Assembly (NCBI GenBank): GCA_021234155.1
Contig: JAJEKV010000034.1
Span: forward strand, 1,860,001-1,924,000
Direction of reading: 5' to 3'
Length of the DNA stretch: 64,000 bases
Source: Isoetes taiwanensis
Lineage: Eukaryota > Streptophyta > Lycopodiopsida > Isoetales > Isoetaceae
Position numbers and translations under genes: made by a program. The number at the start of each line of letters is the position of its first letter. The stretch's first letter is position 1. The notes below the pieces were generated by a model that had not been told where the DNA came from, did not search any database, and worked only from the letters and a program-made list of their open reading frames with translations. Of the stretch, positions 22,280 through 34,429 are shown one piece after another.

Positions 22280-24882
22280 GAGCAAAGTTATGGTGCTGTT
22301 CCTTGAGCTTTGCTACACACATTTCTTCATAGAATATTGCTTGGCAACTCTATAGAGACATGTAATATCATTTAAGCATCGTCATAAATATCAGACTTGC
22401 CATTTCAAATCATACACTGGCAGACATCATGACGATGAGAAAGCCTATCCAAATACGTAGCTCAATACAGAATAAAACTCTCGGGCTACAGGGAGACAAT
22501 CAAAAGGAATGTGTGCCATAGATGCATTATCAGCACTAGCCTATGCAGCTTTTCTCCTCAGATTGCAAATTATCCTATCTACATAATCTATGTAACCTAC
22601 CTCAAAGCTGTTAGCATGGTATCCTTCAAGTGCCTCCATTGCTCAACAGTATCATCGCCTTCGATGCCTCAGGCCTGCAACATCACTATGAATAACAGCT
22701 TATACACAAAACTGGAAAATAGATGCATGCCACACAGATGGATAATAATTTGGCATACCAAACAAATCTATGTAGCCAAATACAGCAATCTGCCTGTTCT
22801 AGCATGAAGCATTTGCTCCATCGCCGCCATGGCCAACTGATCCATAATCATTGAAATGGAGCCATCGTCCCATTGTTCACCTGCCAGATGGCCCAGAGCA
22901 TCGCGGACTGGCCCCTCTACTCTTTCCTACATTGGAGCACTCACAATTCATTCTCTACGCATTTTTGTCTCAGTTCATTTTTCTTTGTCCCAGGCAACTC
23001 AGCGTACTTCCTACGACGCTTTTCAGTTAACCTATCTTTCTTCTCTCTCTTCTCAACACTCATTCCCTCTGTTTTTCATTTGCCCGTCACAATAAAAGCC
23101 CACCCTTCGATGTATCGTAGGGAAAGTAAAGCATTCAACCTGCTTCAATAGGCAAGGTTTATCCCGAAAAGATAATTAATCTAGTGAATGCTCTAGCTTT
23201 GCTAAATAAAGATCTAAATCCTTTTTATGGTAAAGTGGCATTGTACAAATTCTGCAAATCATCACCTTAAATAGTATGCAAATATCTACATCTAAATAGC
23301 AACTCCACTTAACCAATAGCCACTCACAATAACTAGTAAGCTAGCATATATTTTATCTTTCCTAAACAAACATCTAAGTGTCTTTCACAGCAAAATGGCA
23401 TTGTTCAAATTTGGCAGATAAGTCCCAAGATGTCTATGCTCTAAGAAAGGCTCTATTTGGACTTCTCTGCCTTGCAAAAAACCACAAGGGCAACAATGTG
23501 TAAAAATGGCAATCACAACAAAGTGGCACTGTACAAATTACGCAAATCATATCTTGGCGAGTCTTGGTACATCATGACGATGAGGCGTAGCTCAATCTGA
23601 GAATAAAACACTTTCGGGACTCACGTGGGGACTCAAGAGGAATGTGCGCCATAGATGAATTAACAAAGACTAGCCTATGCAGTTGCCAATAATCCTATCT
23701 ACATAATCTATGTAACCTACCTCAAAGCTATTAGCATGGTATCCTTCAAGTGCCTCCAGCGCTCCACAAGATCATCGCCTTCGATGCCTCGGGGCCCCGC
23801 AACATCACCATGAATGACGGCTTATACACAAAACTAGAAAATAGATGCATGCCACACGATGGATAATAATTTGGCATACCAAACAAATCTATGCGACCAA
23901 ATCACGACAATCAATGTTCTAGCATTGTAGTCTACCACATCTCTCTTGTCAAACCGTCTAGGAACGAAAGCGACCCAAGCACAAAAATGTTTTCCATCAC
24001 GGCTAGGCGTATTCCATCAATGCATTAACACAATCAACTCACACGGCTCTTATCCTATTTTTTTTCCAAAGACCCATAACGGTCTGCGAGGATTAAGTAG
24101 ATTATCCCCATTTAAGTTCAACAAAACATATATAGCCATCGCAGCAAAGCACCCAACCTATTTCTCACCCTATCTTCAAAACACATGTACGACCATGGCG
24201 GAAATGAAGCAAATAATAGCCATTCACAATAACCGGTAAGCAAGGTCTAAATGTTTTTCATAGCAAAATGGCATTGTACAGATTTGATAAATGATCACCT
24301 TAAATAGCATGCAAATAAAATGTCCTTAGAGCAATTTTCCTTGGGCTTCTCTGCCTTGCAAAAACCACAAGGCCAATAATGTGTAAAAATCTCATTCACA
24401 GTAGCTTTCTCAAACAAAAATGTTTTTTCACAACAAAATGGCATTGTACATAGTTGGCAAATCATCACCTGGAATAGCATGTAGATATGCTCCAAGATGT
24501 CTACGCCCTAACAATACCTCTCCTTGGATTTCTCTGCCTTGCAAAAACCACAAGGGCAATGCTGTGTGAAAACGTCACTTGCAGGCAGACATGTATGCCA
24601 TAAATAAATCAACACCACTAGTGAAAACATCCCCTACGAGGCTCTCTCCTCAGATGTTTGATTTTCCAAGCATCCATAACAATCTGCAAAATGGTGCAAA
24701 TTATTCCTATCTATCAAACAGTCTTGTTTATGCAATGGTCAAAACCAAAACCATTTAGATTCACCTATTACGCCCATATTATTGGTAGCATAATAGATCT
24801 ACCAAATCACGTTAACCCCTTCTCTCTCAACTAACCATAATTCCCATCTACATTCAAAAAATGTGCATAGCCAACGTAAGCA
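22280..24882. repeat. Diverged tandem and dispersed repeats, including a Cys-rich coding-like unit
   Basis: Two kinds of repeat interleave. One holds CATCATGACGATGAG, GTAGCTCAAT and AGGAATGTG.GCCATAGATG (22420-22520; 23570-23660; again 38550-38630), followed by ATCTATGTAACCTACCTCAAAG at 22588 and 23708. The other, of roughly 190 bp, reads on the minus strand as CPCGFCKAEK and CQLCTMPFCCEK with spaced cysteines (24295-24600; decayed copies near 23395-23530 and 38340-38480). The chromovirus inserted in one of these units. They occupy the place where the missing helicase N-terminal exons would be. Confidence 0.6.
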
Positions 24883-24887
24883 ATAGC

Positions 24888-26484
24888 TGTGACGTTCCAG
24901 CATAATATATGCCCTAATACGTATATTATACTGCCACGTCACACGTACATGTCACAAGTGACATGTACTTGAGAGTAGGACAACGTTGCACCTAGGAGCT
25001 AAAGGTTGCACCTAGGGGGCAACCTTGGATGTTGGGTATGTAATTAAACATACACAACAAAAGGTTCCTTGTTCATCCATTTCCAAATGGCTTAAAGCCA
25101 TTTGCCCATGTGGATGCCCTAACCTAGATAGGGTCTATATAAGGGCTAAAACCCTAGACCCTAGCTCTCCTTTCACCTTGCCAATTAGGGTTTTCTAGAG
25201 CTTCCTTTCCTCTTTCGCATTTAGAGCTTTCCTGGGCCAATTCGGCCAAGGTAAGGCTTCAATTAATTGCCGAGTTCAGAAAAGTCGGATTTGCACAACA
25301 GTTCTTGAGTAGCGGTTGTCTTCGCAAGATCGAGGAGCATGGACGCCTTCCAAGGATCAGGAGCAAGCCAAGGAGCAGGTATCTAGTTGTTCTGTTGTGC
25401 AAAACCGTCTTTAGGCATGGCAATATGCCGGGTTAGTATGTTAGATCATCTCTGGAAGCCTTGTAGATCCCTAGATCTGAGACTCTAACGAATGAACCTA
25501 ACATTGGATGTTAAGTAGGTAGATTGATATGATTCTCTATCTCTGTTCTGTGATATTGTATGTATTCTACTCTGTGATCTCCTTGTTGTGGGAAGGGGGG
25601 TAGAGACCTAAAGGCTGTGTAGAAGATGCTCCTAGCATAGCACCTTAGTTCCCACATAAATGCGGCCCGTGCACAGGAGCCCACCTGGCTGTGGGTGAAG
25701 GGGCAAGGCCGGTTGATAAGGAGGAACTTGTCCCATCGCGGACTGACCCCTCTGGTAGTAAAGCCTATCGGGGGTCTTTGCTGGCTAGGCTTAATGGCTT
25801 GCCACTGCGTGAGGGCAAGGCATGAGCTCGACACTCGTGGGGTGGTGGATATGACCTTCCAGTGAGTTCAAGTCGAATAAGGGCAGTGGCCCTCTAGCCA
25901 CTGCGATGAGCATGGATACCTCGGAGGAGAGGCAGCTCTCTTCCCGCCTCCTCATCGGGGTTGGGGAGATGCAACCCGGCAGTAGTAGCCCCTCGGCTAC
26001 TCACCCGGCGAGTCTGGCCAAGTCCCAACACTTTCAGCCTATTCTGCGCAAAGTGTGCACGGGAGGGGCGATGGAGTGGACTACCCTAAGCCATGTTCTA
26101 TGCCAGCCAAATCCATTGCCATGAATTACATGCGCAATGAACTCGGAGGCCTAGCCGTCGGTCATCCCCTTGAGTCCCGAGCCACGGGTAGGACCTTCCC
26201 TTTGTATTATTGCTATGAAGGTATTGCTGATTCTGTGATGTTGCTATTGTTATGGTGATTATGTTGCATATTATTAGTTGTGCTCACGTTTGGTTGTTAC
26301 GCTTCCGCAGATAGGTCGATCCGATGGAAGACGGATGAATGACACATCCACTCTTCCCTTGCCGGGCTCTGCCCCATGGGAGTGGAGTCGGTGGATGGCC
26401 CCCGTCGAGGCGGTTGCCGGGGGAATGCTCCTCCTTCGAGTGCGATCGCGGGGCATCGTGCTCGAGGGAGTAGGGGACGCCACA
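24888..26484 (+). repeat. 5' LTR of the chromovirus
   Basis: About 1597 bp, nearly the same length as the 3' copy. A TATATAAGG box at about 25136 is a plausible promoter, followed by repeated AACCCTAG-type motifs. Differences from the 3' LTR cluster at CNG and CG sites (for example CTCTGTTCTGTG here, CTACGTTACGTG there). Confidence 0.9.
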
Positions 26485-26486
26485 AG

Positions 26487-26497
26487 TGGTATCGAGC
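26487..26497 (+). promoter_or_regulatory. Primer-binding site of the chromovirus, one base short
   Basis: TGGTATCGAGC starts two bases after the LTR. It matches the initiator tRNA-Met site TGGTATCAGAGC except for a missing A in CAG. The loss falls in the same sequence context as many LTR differences. Confidence 0.75.
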
Positions 26498-26702
26498 ATG
26501 ATCTTGGCATCCAAGATCGAGCACTGGCCATTTTCCCTTTAGGACTAACAGTAGATTCGAGTCTTGGGGTATAGCCACCCAAGCAAGAGCTTCGAACAAT
26601 TGGGAAAATTTCCAATTTTTGGGTAGATTTTAGCTCCATAATAGATTGCTAGTGAAGTGTAGCATCTTTCCCAACCTAAATTGCCAAAAAAAAAAATATA
26701 GG

Positions 26703-26775
26703 CCACCCCTCACAGAGTGCGCCCAGCACCATTCGGTTCGCAAACCGATCCCGCCCAGGCGCACTGTGTGAGTGG
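26703..26775. repeat. Leader palindrome, copy 1 of 5
   Basis: About 73 nt. Outer arms CCCTCACAGAGTGCGCC and GGCGCACTGTGTGAGTGG pair imperfectly. Inner arms TTCGGTT and AACCGA form a second stem. Confidence 0.8.
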
Positions 26776-26918
26776 TTGACCTCCGTTGACCTAGTTAGGT
26801 GTCCCAAATAATTAAGATATTGGTGTAGTTTGGCTTATTCCCTTAGTTCTAGATAGGTTTGTATGCTATAACACTAAGAACCTCCCTGTAGATTGTAACA
26901 TAGCCCCGGGAACAGTCG

Positions 26919-26990
26919 ACCCCTCACAGAGTGCGCCCAGCACCATTCGGTTGGTAATCCAATCTGGCCCAGGCGCACTGTGTGAGTGGT
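26919..26990. repeat. Leader palindrome, copy 2 of 5
   Basis: Same outer arms as the other copies. The inner stem is changed on both sides (TTCGGTTGG and CCAATCTGG). Confidence 0.8.
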
Positions 26991-27021
26991 GGGTGTTTTG
27001 GAGTATGGTGAACCCAGATGA

Positions 27022-27830
27022 ATGCCTCGTACCTTCGCTAATGCCCTAGTTTGTTTTTTTTTTTCCCCATATGAATTGCGGTCCCCCAACCCTAAATCCC
27101 ACCTCCCTATAAATAGAAAATTAGGGTTTCCATTTTACCCCACCTTTCCGGAGAACAGCTTCGCCCAAGAAGACGATCTTGAGCCAAAGCAAAGCTCGAA
27201 ACCCGACAAACAAAAGCATGGCACGGGCCGAAACAGATACCCAAAAGGTTATGCCACTGGTTATGTGAGCGCCAGAGCGAGCCGTCCGGCCGTAAGGCCA
27301 GACGGAGGTGTGCACATCGGGGAAGAGGAGGCAATACAGTTGAACCTAACCCTAACCCCAAGAGCAGAAACAGTATCGGAGCACCTCGACCGGGAGGCGA
27401 CGCGGGCGGAGTCAAGAGGGAGGGAGTCAATGAGATCTTCTGGGATGATGAAGAACCGTGAGCAGAAACCGAAGAAGAAGAAGAGGGAAAGAGAAGAAGG
27501 CGAAATAAGAAATCTAAGGCGAGCGGGCGGGAAGGAAAAGGAAGAGCGCAGAAAGAGGAGGGAGGAGAAGAAACAGAAGAGGGAAGAAAGGAAGAAGCGC
27601 AAAGAGGAGCGGGAGAGGGTAAGAGCAGAGAAGGGTAAGGACCCTAAGTGCCGGCGGAGAAGCCAAAGAAGAAGAAGACACCGGCCGCGGCAGTAACTAT
27701 ACAGGAGCCGGATCCCGAGAAGCCCCCATCTTCGTCCGACCCCGAACCTGAGGAGGGAGCGGGAGGACACGAGCCAGAGAGACTTCGGGCCCTTCAATCC
27801 AATACGGAGGATGAAGACCACGCGGGCTAA
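27022..27830 (+). CDS. Extra chromovirus ORF: highly charged, unrecognised
   Basis: An open frame runs 27022-27696. From about 27450 it is dominated by Lys, Arg and Glu (KKKREREEGE and RKRREEKKQKREERKKRK type). An overlapping frame, 27648-27830, continues with Pro/Glu-rich acidic sequence (PDPEKPPSSSDPEPEEG), so a one-base slip near 27650 may split one ORF. The composition suggests a nucleic-acid-binding or coiled-coil protein, but low complexity makes any homology claim unsafe. It lies between leader palindromes 2 and 3, upstream of gag. The true start codon is uncertain. Confidence 0.4.
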
Positions 27831-28539
27831 TGCACCGCCCTATCCTAAATGGCCGCCGCCGGAAGCACCCCAAATGCAAGCGCAAGAAACCAAAGCCGCA
27901 GAGGGAGTCCTATGCGGCTGAAGAGGACTTGCAATAATCGAAGGAGCTAAAGGAGTATACTGCGTGCATACGAAAATGCACCTAAGAATACTCCAAATAT
28001 TACTGAAGAACACAGAGTGAAGACCATTGAGGGAGGTCACCGACGGGCGTAACACGCTGAAGCGCCACCGGAATCGCCAACCCTCCCAAGAAGCCGGCGA
28101 AAAGGCCGGCAGACTCAAAATTCGCAAAGGCGCCCAAGAAATTAAACACTTCCAGCAGAGCTATGGCTTCCTCATTCCCAGCCCCTTTTGCACGCTTTAA
28201 CGAGGGAGATTTTGCGAGAGTTTGACCCATCCAAACGGGTCCGCGGACGACATGTTGCTCGCACTACTGAGGGGCGCTCGGAGCAAACATTGTACACTAC
28301 TTCGAAGACTCTGTTGCGTGTGCTCAACACGCTAAGAGAGTGACTTGCATGCCCAAGGATATTAGACTAGCCCAGTTTATTAAGAAGGAGGGCCCCTGAA
28401 CTATTGTAAATGACCTTTTCTTTGGTATAAGTCTAAAATTTTGATAAATAAATAAGTCGAATCGAGTTTAAATAGGGTGTATTACCGAATTCTACATTTA
28501 GAAATAGCAAAAATTCGGAACAAACCAGGCAATTTGATT

Positions 28540-28613
28540 CCACCCCTCACAGAGTGCGCCCCGACCCATTCGGTTTGCAAACCGATCCCACCCTGGCGCA
28601 CTGTGTGAGTGGT
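28540..28613. repeat. Leader palindrome, copy 3 of 5
   Basis: Same outer arms, with the perfect inner palindrome TCGGTTTGCAAACCGA. Confidence 0.8.
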
Positions 28614-28743
28614 TGAGCATGGTTTGGTGCCAAATCTTGCCTAAATGCAGAAAGTAGGTATGTTATTCGACCTAACTCATCTCAGTTAGTAGGAATTGAC
28701 CCCTAATCTGTCCAAATTGGCCAACGCCGAGTCAAATGGAGCT

Positions 28744-28817
28744 CCACCCCTCACAGAGTGCGCCCAGACCCATTCGGTTTGGAATCCGATTCCGCCCAGG
28801 CGCACTGTGTGAGTGGT
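28744..28817. repeat. Leader palindrome, copy 4 of 5
   Basis: Same outer arms. The inner stem reads TTCGGTTTGGAATCCGAT, with two changes against copy 3. Confidence 0.8.
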
Positions 28818-28948
28818 CGAACCCCAAACTCCACCACAACTTGCCCAAATAAGGCGAGTAAAGGCTCAATCCTATCTATCTCGATGAGATATCCAGGATT
28901 ATGTCTTTAGTTCTCTAGTTTAGCGTCTTTAGTGACCTAAACAGCAGC

Positions 28949-29022
28949 CCACCCCTCACAGAGTGCGCCCCAACCAGTTCGGTTTGCAAACCGATCCCAC
29001 CCTGGCGCACTGTGTGAGTGGT
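28949..29022. repeat. Leader palindrome, copy 5 of 5
   Basis: Same outer arms, with the perfect inner palindrome TCGGTTTGCAAACCGA. Confidence 0.8.
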
Positions 29023-29302
29023 CTCGTCCGAATTGATCCAAGTTGTCCTTAGTCGAGCCAAAATCTTTGCTTAGGGACCCTTGGGAGCATTTCCAAGCTC
29101 AGTTAGCCTATAAATCATACCTCTAGACCTCAGAAAGTCAGAGAATTGTAAACCTAAAATTTTCCCAAAATTAGGGTTTTGCCTATAAAGGGGAACCCAA
29201 GTGTCATTTGCGCCTTCCAACCTCGCTCTCTGCTCCAAGCCGATTTCCCTGATCCTTAGGGCGCTTCTGCATCCGTCTGTCATCCCCAGCTCCTCAGTGC
29301 TC

Positions 29303-30650
29303 ATGGCCACTTCTTCATTCAAGCGATGGTACAGCGCCACAGCTCATGTGGCTGAAGCTGACATCGAATCTGTCTTCAGTGTCTTCCGAAGGGAACTCGA
29401 CATTGAGGCCACCATCAACGCCACTCCCTTCTACCAGAACATCATGTCTGAGTTCCATGCCAAGATAGGACCCTTTCTGGTAGAACTCCCACCTTGTGTA
29501 GGGTATTTTGCACCTAACACTGCCCTCAAGTCAGCCCTGCAAGATATCCCAAATGTAGATAAGTACTTAGAGAATAAAGCAGTCCGCCTTCCCAACTATA
29601 TGTCCATCTCTGTCAATAGGAGGAGGTACTTCTCCTATACAGCAGCTGTAGCCATCTTTCTATCTCTTCGGGGTCAAACCCAGATAGGGGAACCCTCGGT
29701 CTGACCTTTAGAAGTTGAACCCATAGCCATGGCCGCAGAGAGGAGGAACGGATGCGACTCGAGTACGAGCAAGAAGAAGAGGAGGAGGATGAATACGAAT
29801 CAGACCCAGAAGACTTGGATCTAGAACAGGAGAGGCAAAAGCGCGAGCAGCCAGATCCAAAGCTTGAAGAGGGACTGCGAGCGACAAGAAGAGCCCCACC
29901 ACTTTCGGGCGGGGGCATTACAAGCTTGACACCGGTGTTCATAGCAGGCGAGGCATACCTAACCCTTCACGACATCAAGAATCTCCCCGATTAATGCGAC
30001 AGAGGCCTTAAGGTGGATGAGATTTTACACCTTCTACGACAACAGGCCGATCTCGGCGACTTCATCGATCGAGAAGCCCGGAGACTTCCCTATCGGCATA
30101 AGAGAAGCCAAGACCTTCACCGGCAGACATCATCGGATATATAGAGGCTTACGCGGGCATCGGGCGAGATGATGGCGAAACGGAATTGCCCTCGGAGGAG
30201 GAGTTCATGGCAATTCAGGAACAAATGGGCATCAAAGGCAAGTCCACATCAGCATTATTACCGAGCTCGCCAACACCCATCCTGAAGCAGCATGGAGGCA
30301 GTATCAACCTAAGGAGGCTGGTGCACCAAGACTTCAGAGAGCTAGAGGAGATACCGGTGGATGACTTGGCGGGGGAAGGCACAGGGCAACTTCCTCGTCT
30401 GCCGAAGAAACAGGGCATGATAAGGCGCTCAGATACTACCTGCCGTTGCTCCTGGACGGAAGAATAGCGGTTATTCACCGCCAATTTAGCCCAAGGGGTG
30501 AAGAAGGGGTCTTTATGCTTATCGCCCTCTCAGGGTTTGGACACCATGCACGATTACCTCCAAATATCGACCATGTTGTCCTGATCAAGAGAGCGATTGC
30601 ATTGACCATCTTCGACTTCGCCATCCCTTATAGGCGGCGAGGCGATTAGC
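29303..30650 (+). pseudogene. Second extra chromovirus ORF, globular start, unrecognised, frame-broken
   Basis: From ATG 29303 (MATSSFKRWYSA) about 130 codons of globular-looking protein are open to 29703 (VAEADIESVFSVFRREL, FYQNIMSEFHAKIGPFLVEL). An acidic stretch follows in another frame (29752-29994, EEEEEDEYESDPEDLDLEQE). Further pieces lie at 30186-30467 (PSEEEFMAIQEQMGIKGK) and 30446-30649 (LLLDGRIAVIHRQF). It ends before the gag region. No known domain is recognised. It could be an unusual N-terminal part of Gag or a captured gene. Confidence 0.4.
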
Positions 30651-31338
30651 GTGGATAATTTTAGTATACATCGGATAGGAGAATTCAAGACATGGAGGCA
30701 GTACTCCAAGGAGGAACGTCAACAAATATCCTCAGGAACTTAACAGGATCATTAGGTGCGGCCCAAGTGAAGAAATTTTTGGAGGACCACCCTGATTACC
30801 TCAAGAAGTTTGAAGAGTAAAAGTTTATAAATTTGCATGTAAAAGCTTATTATATATGAATATAATATATATCTCTTTTTGTATATAATTGCTCCCTCAA
30901 ATTGTATAAACAAGTAAAACAACGTAACACACAAAACAAGAACTAATAATCAGAATGTACTCTAATGTGCATGCGACTAGAGTACCTAGAAACCTCGATG
31001 AACACAGGCAAATGAGAACAAGGGCGCATACCCACCAAGGCGCTTCCGGTAGAGAATTTGCGCCAGATTGATCGCGGTAACACCGAGGAGGAGCTATCCC
31101 AAATCAGGTCTGACATCCATGACATAAGGGCATTGCTAGCAGGGGCAGCAGCAGTAGGAGGATAGGACCAGAATGTCCCCTTGCCGGAAACGCCAGCTGG
31201 CCGAAACGATTAAACGGCGAAGAGAAGCGAAGGAGAAGATCTCCCAGCTCGGGATCCTCAAGCTCCAGCTTCGGATCTGACTTCGGCATCGGAAGAGCTG
31301 GAAGAAGAGGCCGCGAGGTCCCCTAGGGGATCAAAACC

Positions 31339-32680
31339 GTGTCGAGGGGCGGATCACGCACGGACTACCGAAGAAGAAAGTCGACTCCGCCCTTAGTAAC
31401 GTGTGGAAAGCCCGAAAAAGTTAGAGCGTTTTTGGGGGAAACAGATCCGGAATGGAAGCGAGAGGCATGGCTGGATGAGATGAGTGAGTATGGCAACGCC
31501 TATGGCATGAAAGATAAAGACAAAGGCGGGTAGCAACAAAAGAAACCTCAAAGGGTGCAGCCGAATTTGGTGGAAGGGTATGCCAAGGCACATGGACCGA
31601 AAGGGGGACGGTTGCAAGTTCGAGAAAGTTCGCCAAGGCATTCAAACATCATTATGTACCGAGAGAACATAAGTGCAACATGATGCAAAGCCAGTTCTAT
31701 AGGGTCGCAACAAGGCAACAAATCAGTCGAGAAAATACACGGAGGAATTCATGAGACTAAGGCTTTATGTGCCAAAGTTGAGTGAAAAGCATGCGGTGGA
31801 AGGCTATATTGAAGGCTTGAACGATGAGATCCGCAAGCTTGTAAGGGCAATAAACCCGAAGTCTGTGTCAGAGGCAGAAGCAAAGGCCATAAGTTTGCAA
31901 GGAACAGGTCCACAAGAACAGGCTTCAAAGGCGGCGGTATTTCGGGATAAGGGAAGAGCACGGGGGCTATAGCCCAAGGGCGGCAAGCCCAAGAGCTAGC
32001 AAGACGCAAGACAATTCAAATTATGGGAAGCAAGGCAACACAAGTAGTGGCAAGCGGGGAAAAAAGCGGGTAAGCTTCAAGGAGCAAGGAGCCAAGTCTA
32101 ACTACTCCCAAGCGGTGAGGCAATTTCTGCAGTCCATTCCCAAGGAAAAGAAGCAGGAATGTATAGAGAAGCAGCTGTGTTTCAGATGCTTCCAGCCAGG
32201 GCATAGGACCAACAACTGCCCCCTGATTATGAATGCGGCATTGGCAGAGCTGGGATGGGAGACACCATCGGACGCAGACGACGACGAAGCACGGGATTAC
32301 ATCCATGGTGAGTGTCACATCTTTGCAGCTATTGATACAGGGAATGCAGAAAGTCAGTATAAAGTGATCTCAACGACCGGAAAAGCCCAAGAGAAATCCT
32401 TTATAGTATTGATAGACTCTGGAAGCAGTCATAATTTTGCATCCCCTAGGATGGTAAGCATGTTGAAGCTAAAGCCGTTAAAGTCCAAGCCCAGGCCAGT
32501 GGTGTTAGCCAATGGAGCAATTAGGCATCTGGCCAGGGGAAGAGAATAAACTTCAATGTAGACTTGCCGGTGTTTAATGTTGCGTTGGGAGCGGAAGTCA
32601 TGAATATAGGCAAGTATGATCTCATTATTGGAATGGAATATCTTGGACCAGCAGGGAGCAATCATCGATTGTGGGAAACG
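31339..32680 (+). pseudogene. Chromovirus gag end, zinc knuckle and aspartic protease
   Basis: The gag part is visible at 31751-31930 (HAVEGYIEGLNDEIRKLVRA). A CCHC knuckle CFRCFQPGHRTNNC lies at about 32178-32220. The retroviral-type protease motif VLIDSGSSHNF lies at about 32408-32440, and FNVALGAEVMNIGKYDLIIG follows at about 32575-32635 in another frame. Stops and slips separate the pieces. Gag packages RNA and the protease cleaves the polyprotein. Confidence 0.8.
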
Positions 32681-33004
32681 TAAGGTGACCTTAACAACGC
32701 CAGGGCAAAGTCATCGAAATCCGCGGGTAAAAAGTAACCCCAATCATGCAATGCATGAGTAGCGAAAAATTGCTTAAGTGCATAAGAAAGCGTGCAGGTG
32801 GCCTATCTCCTTAAGCTTGAGCTCCAAGATCGGGGAGCCGGGAGAGAAATAAAGAGATCAAAGAATCTAGCAAGCTTAGGGCCAATAGCAAAGTTGATCG
32901 AGGAATTTCCGACTTGTTCCACGATGAGATTAAGCGACTTCCCCCCTATAGGAGAGTCGAGTGTGAAATAGCACTTGAACACGGGGCCGAAGCCTACAAG
33001 CAAG

Positions 33005-34274
33005 GCACCTTATAGGATGTCAACCGAGGAGTTGGCCGAGTTAAAAAGCGATTGCAAGAATTGCTAGACCTAGGGTTCATAAGACCTAGTGTCTCCCCGT
33101 TCGAGCCCCTATTCTCTTTGTGAAGAAGAAGGATGGTAGCCTTAGGATGTGCATTGATTACCGCCAGGTTAAATAAGCACACCATCAAAAATAAGTATGC
33201 CTTGCCTAGGTCGGATGACTTAATGGATCGATTCTGCGGGGAGCAAAGATCTTCTCCAAAATAGATCTCGGTCGGGATATCACCATATTAGGATCAAGGA
33301 GGAAGACATTCATAAGGCAAATGAGGACAAGATATGGGCACTATGAGTTCCACGGTTATGCCCTTTGGATTGTCTAATGCACCAGCAACATTCATGAGAT
33401 TAATGAGCGGCGTCTTCCGCGAATTTCTGGATTCCTTCATCATAGTCTTCTTCGGCGATATCTTGGTTTCTGACAAGTGCACGTGGAGGAGCACGCCCAA
33501 CACTTGAGGAAGGTGCTTGAAAAGTTAAGAAGGCATCAACTCTTTGCGAAGTTATCGAAGTGCCGCCATAGCGGAAAAAGTGGAGTACTTGGGGCGCGTG
33601 ATCCGCAGTGAAGGCATTTCCACGGACCACTGCGAAGATAGAAAAGGCGTGATCGGCTGGCGGTACCAAAGAATACGCATGAAGTCGAGAAGCTTCCTAG
33701 GGCTAGCGGGGCTATTATAGAAGATTTGTCAAGAATTTTGCCAAAGGTAGCGGCGCCATTAACGGATCTCACAAAGGTGGGAAGATAAAAGATTGGGCAG
33801 CCATTGGCAAAACAAGGCCCAGAAAGCATTTGAGGCGCTAAAGGAAGCTTTGGCGACGGCGCCCGGTGTTGGTCTTGCCAGATCCGACCAAAGATAAGCT
33901 TGTAGCAACAGATGCTAGCGGGATAGCGGCAGTAGCGATCCTCATGCGAGGGAGGAAAGAGTAGTAGCCTATGATTCCAAGAAGTTGAGCGGCGCCGAGC
34001 GGCATACCAACGCATGATCGGGGAGCTCCACGGCTATAGTAAGGGCTTTAAGAATTTGGAGGCATTATTTATTGGGAAGAAAATTCGATTTAGACCTGAG
34101 ATCATCAAAGCCTCAATATATATTTACTGCGGCCAGCTCCTTAATTTGAGGCAAAGGAGATGGATGGAATTCTTGGAAGAATATGACTTTGAGATAAGTT
34201 ATAAGCCGGGGAAGCTCAATGTGGTTCGCGGGCGCCCTTTCCGGGAAGCCCTTGGCAACCAAAATTCATTGTAA
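33005..34274 (+). pseudogene. Chromovirus reverse transcriptase and RNase H
   Basis: RT pieces are KRLQELLDLGFIRPSVSPFE at about 33050, [20 protein letters not shown] at about 33355-33415 and the active-site region IIVFF.DILV at about 33440, where the usual D-D reads G-D as printed. RNase H follows: VLPDPTKDKLVATDASGIA at about 33870, then RRWMEFLEEYDFEISYKPGK at about 34150-34210. One- and two-base slips occur every 50-100 bases. The same residues read cleanly when neighbouring frames are compared. Confidence 0.82.
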
Positions 34275-34429
34275 CGCCATATCAACACTTGTAAGTGACT
34301 TTGGCAAGAAGATTGAGGAAGCATTGCCGACGGGACCTCGACTTCAAGGAAGTTTAGGCGAGCCTTTCCAAAGAGGCCAGGACCGACAAGGAAAGGGAGA
34401 TGTTCAGGCACTATAAGAAGGAAGGGAAC

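Noticed and set aside
27022-27696. Nuclear host gene encoding a Lys/Arg/Glu-rich protein
   Set aside because: It lies between the LTR and gag of the chromovirus and is low complexity, so similarity to charged nuclear proteins would be by composition only.
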